NCBI RefSeq assembly: GCF_000241325.1
Contig: NZ_BAEI01000087.1
Coordinates: 186,001 to 250,000, forward strand
Reading direction: 5' to 3'
Length of the DNA stretch: 64,000 nucleotides
Source: Gordonia polyisoprenivorans NBRC 16320 = JCM 10675
GTDB taxonomy: Bacteria; Actinomycetota; Actinomycetes; Mycobacteriales; Mycobacteriaceae
Shown in pieces: positions 61,001 to 64,000 of the stretch. A program made the translations under genes and the position numbers. The notes below the pieces were generated by a model that worked only from the letters and a program-made list of their open reading frames with translations, had not been told where the DNA came from and did no database searches. Positions within the stretch are counted from its first letter, which is position 1, and every line of letters begins with the position of its first letter.

Positions 61001-62545
61001 ATGAGCGACACGCAGTCCGGCGGTGGCTCCTCGTCTCCCGTGGTGGAGACCACCTCGGGCGCCTATCGCGGTGTTCGTGACCACTGGATTCACGTGTGGA
61101 AGGGCATCCGGTACGCCGCGCCACCCGTGGGTGAGAATCGCTGGCGCCGTGCGCGTCCGGCGATTCCGCACGCCGGTGTCGTCGATGCCGACCGGTTCGG
61201 TGCGGTGTGTCCACAGGCGCGTAATCCGGCGATCGGTCTGGGTAGCGATCCGGTGATCGACGAGGACTGTCTGTTCCTCAACGTGTGGGCCCCGGTGGCC
61301 GGCGCCGACTCACCACGACCGGTGATCGTGTGGGTACATGGTGGGGCCTACGTTTTCGGATCCGGTGGTCAACCCCTCTACGACGGCACCCGGATGGCCG
61401 CGCAGCGTGACGTCGTGGTGGTCACGATCAACTACCGCATCGGTGCCTTCGGGTTCGCCGACATGGGGCCGGTGATCGATGGTGCGGAAACCAATGTCGC
61501 ATTGTCGGATGTGCTGGCCGCGTTGACGTGGGTGCGCGACAACATCTCCGGGTTCGGTGGCGACCCGGCGCAGGTGACGGTGGCCGGCGAGTCGGCGGGC
61601 GGTGGGATCGTCACCACGCTGCTCACGATCCCGGCCGCTCGCGGACTGTTCCATCGGGCGATCGCCCAGAGCTCACCGGCGACGGCGGTGGCCTCGGCGC
61701 AGCGGATGGGGATTGTTTCCGAGCGTATCGCCGCCGCTATTCCCGGCGATCTGCGCTCGGCGTCGTCGGCGCAGTTCGTCCACGCGCAGATGCAGGTCTT
61801 CGCCGAAGTACCACAGGAGAATCCGGGAATCCTGGCCTTCACGGTCACCGTTGACGGGGATCTGGTTCCGCATCACCCGATCGACGTGTACCGGGCCGGC
61901 GAATCGATCCCGGTGCCGTTGCTGATCGGAACGAACCGCGACGAGTCCGCGCTGTTCCGTTACATGAAGTCCCCGTTGATGCCGATCGACCTGTCGACGA
62001 TCCGCACCATGTTCGAGCGGATCGCGCTCGAACAGCCCGAACTCCGTGTACCCGATGAGCACACCGTACTCGCGGCGTATCCGCGGAATGCCAAGGCCGC
62101 CGGGCTCGGCATTGCGCGTGACCTGGCTTTCCGGATGCCGACGCTGTGGGTCGCTGATGCGCACGCCGAGGTGGCGCCGGTGTACATGTACCGATTCGAC
62201 TGGGCGCCCAGGATGTTCCGTGTACTGCGCCTCGGTGCCACGCACGGCACCGAGCTCAACTACACCTGGGGCAATCTTCCAGCGGGACGCAAGGACATCA
62301 CCTACAAGCTGGGTGGGCGGGCAACCGGTGAACATATTGCCGAACGGCTCCTCGGTCGCTGGGGATCGTTTGTGCGAGAAGGTGTTCCCGATGTCCGGCT
62401 CGATTCGGGCCCGACGCCCTCGTGGCCCCGATACCGCAGCGACGATCGCCGCTCCCTGGTGATCGACGAGGACGATCGCGTGGTCCAAGGGCTCGACGAC
62501 AACCTCCGCGACACCTGGGGCAACGACATCCTCGCCTTCCGCTGA
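61001..62545 (+). CDS. Carboxylesterase type B family protein
   Basis: A 514-residue esterase, starting at ATG 61001 one base after the arginine deiminase stop. Family features are 'FLNVWAP', the oxyanion hole 'WVHGGAYVFGSGG' (about residue 112), the nucleophile elbow 'GESAGGGI' (Ser about 197), 'IGTNRDESALF' and a C-terminal His in 'GATHGTELNY'. The family includes para-nitrobenzyl esterases and cholinesterases; the substrate here is unknown. It may be co-expressed with the second arginine deiminase. Confidence 0.9.
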   Translation: MSDTQSGGGSSSPVVETTSGAYRGVRDHWIHVWKGIRYAAPPVGENRWRRARPAIPHAGVVDADRFGAVCPQARNPAIGLGSDPVIDEDCLFLNVWAPVAGADSPRPVIVWVHGGAYVFGSGGQPLYDGTRMAAQRDVVVVTINYRIGAFGFADMGPVIDGAETNVALSDVLAALTWVRDNISGFGGDPAQVTVAGESAGGGIVTTLLTIPAARGLFHRAIAQSSPATAVASAQRMGIVSERIAAAIPGDLRSASSAQFVHAQMQVFAEVPQENPGILAFTVTVDGDLVPHHPIDVYRAGESIPVPLLIGTNRDESALFRYMKSPLMPIDLSTIRTMFERIALEQPELRVPDEHTVLAAYPRNAKAAGLGIARDLAFRMPTLWVADAHAEVAPVYMYRFDWAPRMFRVLRLGATHGTELNYTWGNLPAGRKDITYKLGGRATGEHIAERLLGRWGSFVREGVPDVRLDSGPTPSWPRYRSDDRRSLVIDEDDRVVQGLDDNLRDTWGNDILAFR

Positions 62546-62564
62546 GGTATCGCGGGGACGAATC

Positions 62565-62945
62565 CAGCACCGGTGCAGGTGGTCTCGAGGCTCGCCGCAC
62601 GCGGCTCGCACCTCGACCATCGGGGGAAACCGCCCCATCCCGGTGGTCGAGGTGCCGAGGAGCGCCAGCGACGAGCCTCGAGACCCCTTGTGCTGACGGA
62701 TTTTCGGGCCACCGTGGCCCGAATCCAGCACCAGTGCAGACGGTCTCGAGGATCGCCGCACGCGGCTCACACCTCGACCATCGGGAATTACGATGCCCTC
62801 GAAGGATGCTTGTGCGTCCCGCCCGGTGGCCCTTCCCGCCCGATGGTCGAGGTGCACGGCGCCCCAGGCGCCGGGCCTCGAGACCCTTGTGCCGAAAGGA
62901 TTCCGGGCCTCGGACGGCACGACACCTCGACCATCGGGAAGGGGT
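62565..62945. repeat. Palindromic repeat cluster E
   Basis: Five hairpin elements of the same family occur at about 62580-62625, 62645-62690, 62738-62783, 62840-62888 and, as a half element, at 62923-62940. They include GCCGCACGCGG, GCCGAGGAGCGCCAGCGACGA and GGCGCCCCAGGCGCC interiors. The cluster fills the gap between the esterase stop and DUF222-HNH copy 3; no gene is visible in 62546-63024. Confidence 0.8.
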
Positions 62946-64000
62946 TTCTCTATGGAGTTCTCAAACAACAGATGCGGTCCCGGCCGGGCCGGGTGCGGGG
63001 AATCAGGTTGTGGGGCAGCGTGGGTCAGGCTGCCGTGTCGTCGAGTCGCATGGTGCGTCGGTGATAGGACGGCACGGGTCGTCGTTTCGGGTCGATGCTG
63101 GCGGGTGGGATCAGCCAGGGGTGCCGGTCGAATCCCATGATGATGTCCCATCCGTGGTGGTGGACGTCGTCGTGGCAGCTGGTGCAGAGTAGGCAGCCGT
63201 TGTCGAGGTCGGTGGGACCACCATCAGCCCAATGGTGCAAGTGGTGTGCTTGGCAGCGTCCGGCGTGTGCTCCGCATTTGATGCACCCGCGATCACGCAC
63301 CAGCAACGCTTTGCGTTGTCCGGGGGTGAACAATCGTTCTTTGAGTCCGACGTCGAGGGGTACGCCGTCGGTGTTGAGGATGATTTTGGTGATCGTCGTA
63401 TTACACGACAACATCCGCGCGGTGGCTTCGGTGATCGCGCCCATATTCTGCAGATCCCCACCGACCGCCGGGTTGTCCGCTGACCACGTCCACAACAACC
63501 CGTTGGTCGGTTTCGCCGAGAAGGTGGTGTCGGCCAAACCTTGTGCCGCCAACTCCACAATCGTCTCGAACGCGGCGGCACAGATCTGTTCGGGTGTCCG
63601 CGGATCCGGCGACCCATCGGGCTGAGGTTTGGGCGCCGACAAGGTTTCCATCAGAGTTCTGGTTTTCTCCCCGGCGATGATGTCGAGGTTCGCCGAGATT
63701 TCCAACCGTCCGTCGTCGGTGATGCGGTCGGTGTAGGAGTTGATCTTCTTGTCTTCGGCGGCCGGTAAGCCACCGGGTGTTTCGGCCGCCAACTCGTTGC
63801 CGAGTTGCCGTGCGTAGGTGTTGATCTCGGCGGGGGTGAATCCGGCGAAGTAGTGCGACAGCAGTTTCCGGAGGTATTCGCAGCGTTGGACGGTGTCGAG
63901 GGGTTCGGGGGAGCGGGTGTCGATGTGGGTCAATCCGCGGACGATGGCATCGACGTGTTCGGACGAGATGGATCCGTCCGCGGCATGCGCCAACAACAGA
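62945..64000 (-). repeat. DUF222-HNH repeated unit, copy 3 (truncated by window end)
   Basis: Starts with the same downstream flank as copies 1 and 2 (CTCTATGGAGTTCTCAAACAA, then the CCCGGCC hairpin) and continues through the gene to the window edge. Confidence 0.7.
63025..64000 (-). CDS. DUF222 domain protein with HNH motif (copy 3, partial)
   Basis: The C-terminal 325 residues are visible; the start lies beyond the window. The DUF222 region and the HNH end ('CIKCGAHAGRCQAHHLHHWADGGPTDLDNG' in pieces, then 'CLLCTSCHDDVHHHGW') match the other copies. A segment before the HNH has diverged (LNTDGVPLDVGLKERLFTPGQ), so this copy is older or belongs to a slightly different subtype. It is flanked downstream by repeat cluster E. 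Confidence 0.88.
   Translation of the reverse strand, partial: LLLAHAADGSISSEHVDAIVRGLTHIDTRSPEPLDTVQRCEYLRKLLSHYFAGFTPAEINTYARQLGNELAAETPGGLPAAEDKKINSYTDRITDDGRLEISANLDIIAGEKTRTLMETLSAPKPQPDGSPDPRTPEQICAAAFETIVELAAQGLADTTFSAKPTNGLLWTWSADNPAVGGDLQNMGAITEATARMLSCNTTITKIILNTDGVPLDVGLKERLFTPGQRKALLVRDRGCIKCGAHAGRCQAHHLHHWADGGPTDLDNGCLLCTSCHDDVHHHGWDIIMGFDRHPWLIPPASIDPKRRPVPSYHRRTMRLDDTAA

Noticed and set aside
59074-61053. 659-residue frame on the minus strand spanning the tRNA
   Set aside because: It runs through the tRNA-Thr gene and antisense to the second arginine deiminase, so it cannot be a real gene.

Overview
This window is high-GC actinobacterial chromosome. The gene content points to a mycolic-acid actinobacterium (Mycobacteriales), most likely Gordonia or a close relative. 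The evidence is a RamB-type regulator beside isocitrate lyase and FadB2, two HBHA-like proteins, a tetR / DUF445 / XRE / hbhA / DUF2516 block, and a murB / DUF2505 / nitrilase / LmeA-like / deoC block. From memory, this order parallels the M. tuberculosis Rv0465c-Rv0485 region, but here it is broken up by inserted accessory genes. The species is an inference; no rRNA gene is present.

Layout. 1-7.1 kb: the 3' end of an SsuD-like flavin monooxygenase, a CMD-family protein with a methyltransferase, a MaoC hydratase, and an arginine operon of NhaC-type antiporter, ArcD-like antiporter and arginine deiminase. 6.4-9.3 kb: a NarL-type two-component system whose kinase looks internally duplicated. 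9.3-14.5 kb: glyoxylate and acetate block (ramB, lipoprotein, aceA, fadB2). 14.7-19 kb: first HBHA-like gene, XRE-cupin/benE pair, MarR regulator and a secreted DUF3089 hydrolase. 19-21.4 kb: DUF222-HNH copy 1 in a bed of palindromic repeats. 21.4-27.6 kb: ppk2, SDR, tetR, DUF445, XRE regulator, second hbhA and DUF2516. 27.7-30 kb: nsrR, hmp and a small membrane protein (nitric oxide defence). 30-37.6 kb: MerR regulator, hydrolase, OmpR-type two-component system, DUF1800 and DUF1501. 37.6-39.8 kb: DUF222-HNH copy 2 with repeats. 39.8-47.6 kb: murB, two DUF2505 genes, methyltransferase, nitrilase, LmeA-like, a Gly-rich membrane protein, deoC and purU. 47.6-53.5 kb: a flavoprotein/methyltransferase/XRE-cupin trio, an L,D-transpeptidase, SDR and ROK regulator. 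53.5-59.6 kb: transglutaminase-like protein, putative zinc peptidase, otsB/otsA with a tiny upstream gene, and a ThrE-type exporter. 59.6-64 kb: tRNA-Thr(TGT), a second arginine deiminase, a carboxylesterase, repeats and the truncated DUF222-HNH copy 3.

Two features stand out. First, three near-identical DUF222-HNH units carry conserved flanks of their own and sit among hairpin-forming interspersed repeats; this looks like a dispersed, possibly mobile, gene family. Second, a shared palindromic operator overlaps the predicted promoters of hbhA1 and of the XRE-hbhA2 operon, which suggests that the XRE protein co-regulates both HBHA paralogues. Other points of note are a dense regulatory region before aceA, two arginine deiminases without visible arcB or arcC, and a threonine-exporter-like gene whose proposed ribosome binding site lies antisense to the acceptor stem of a threonine tRNA.
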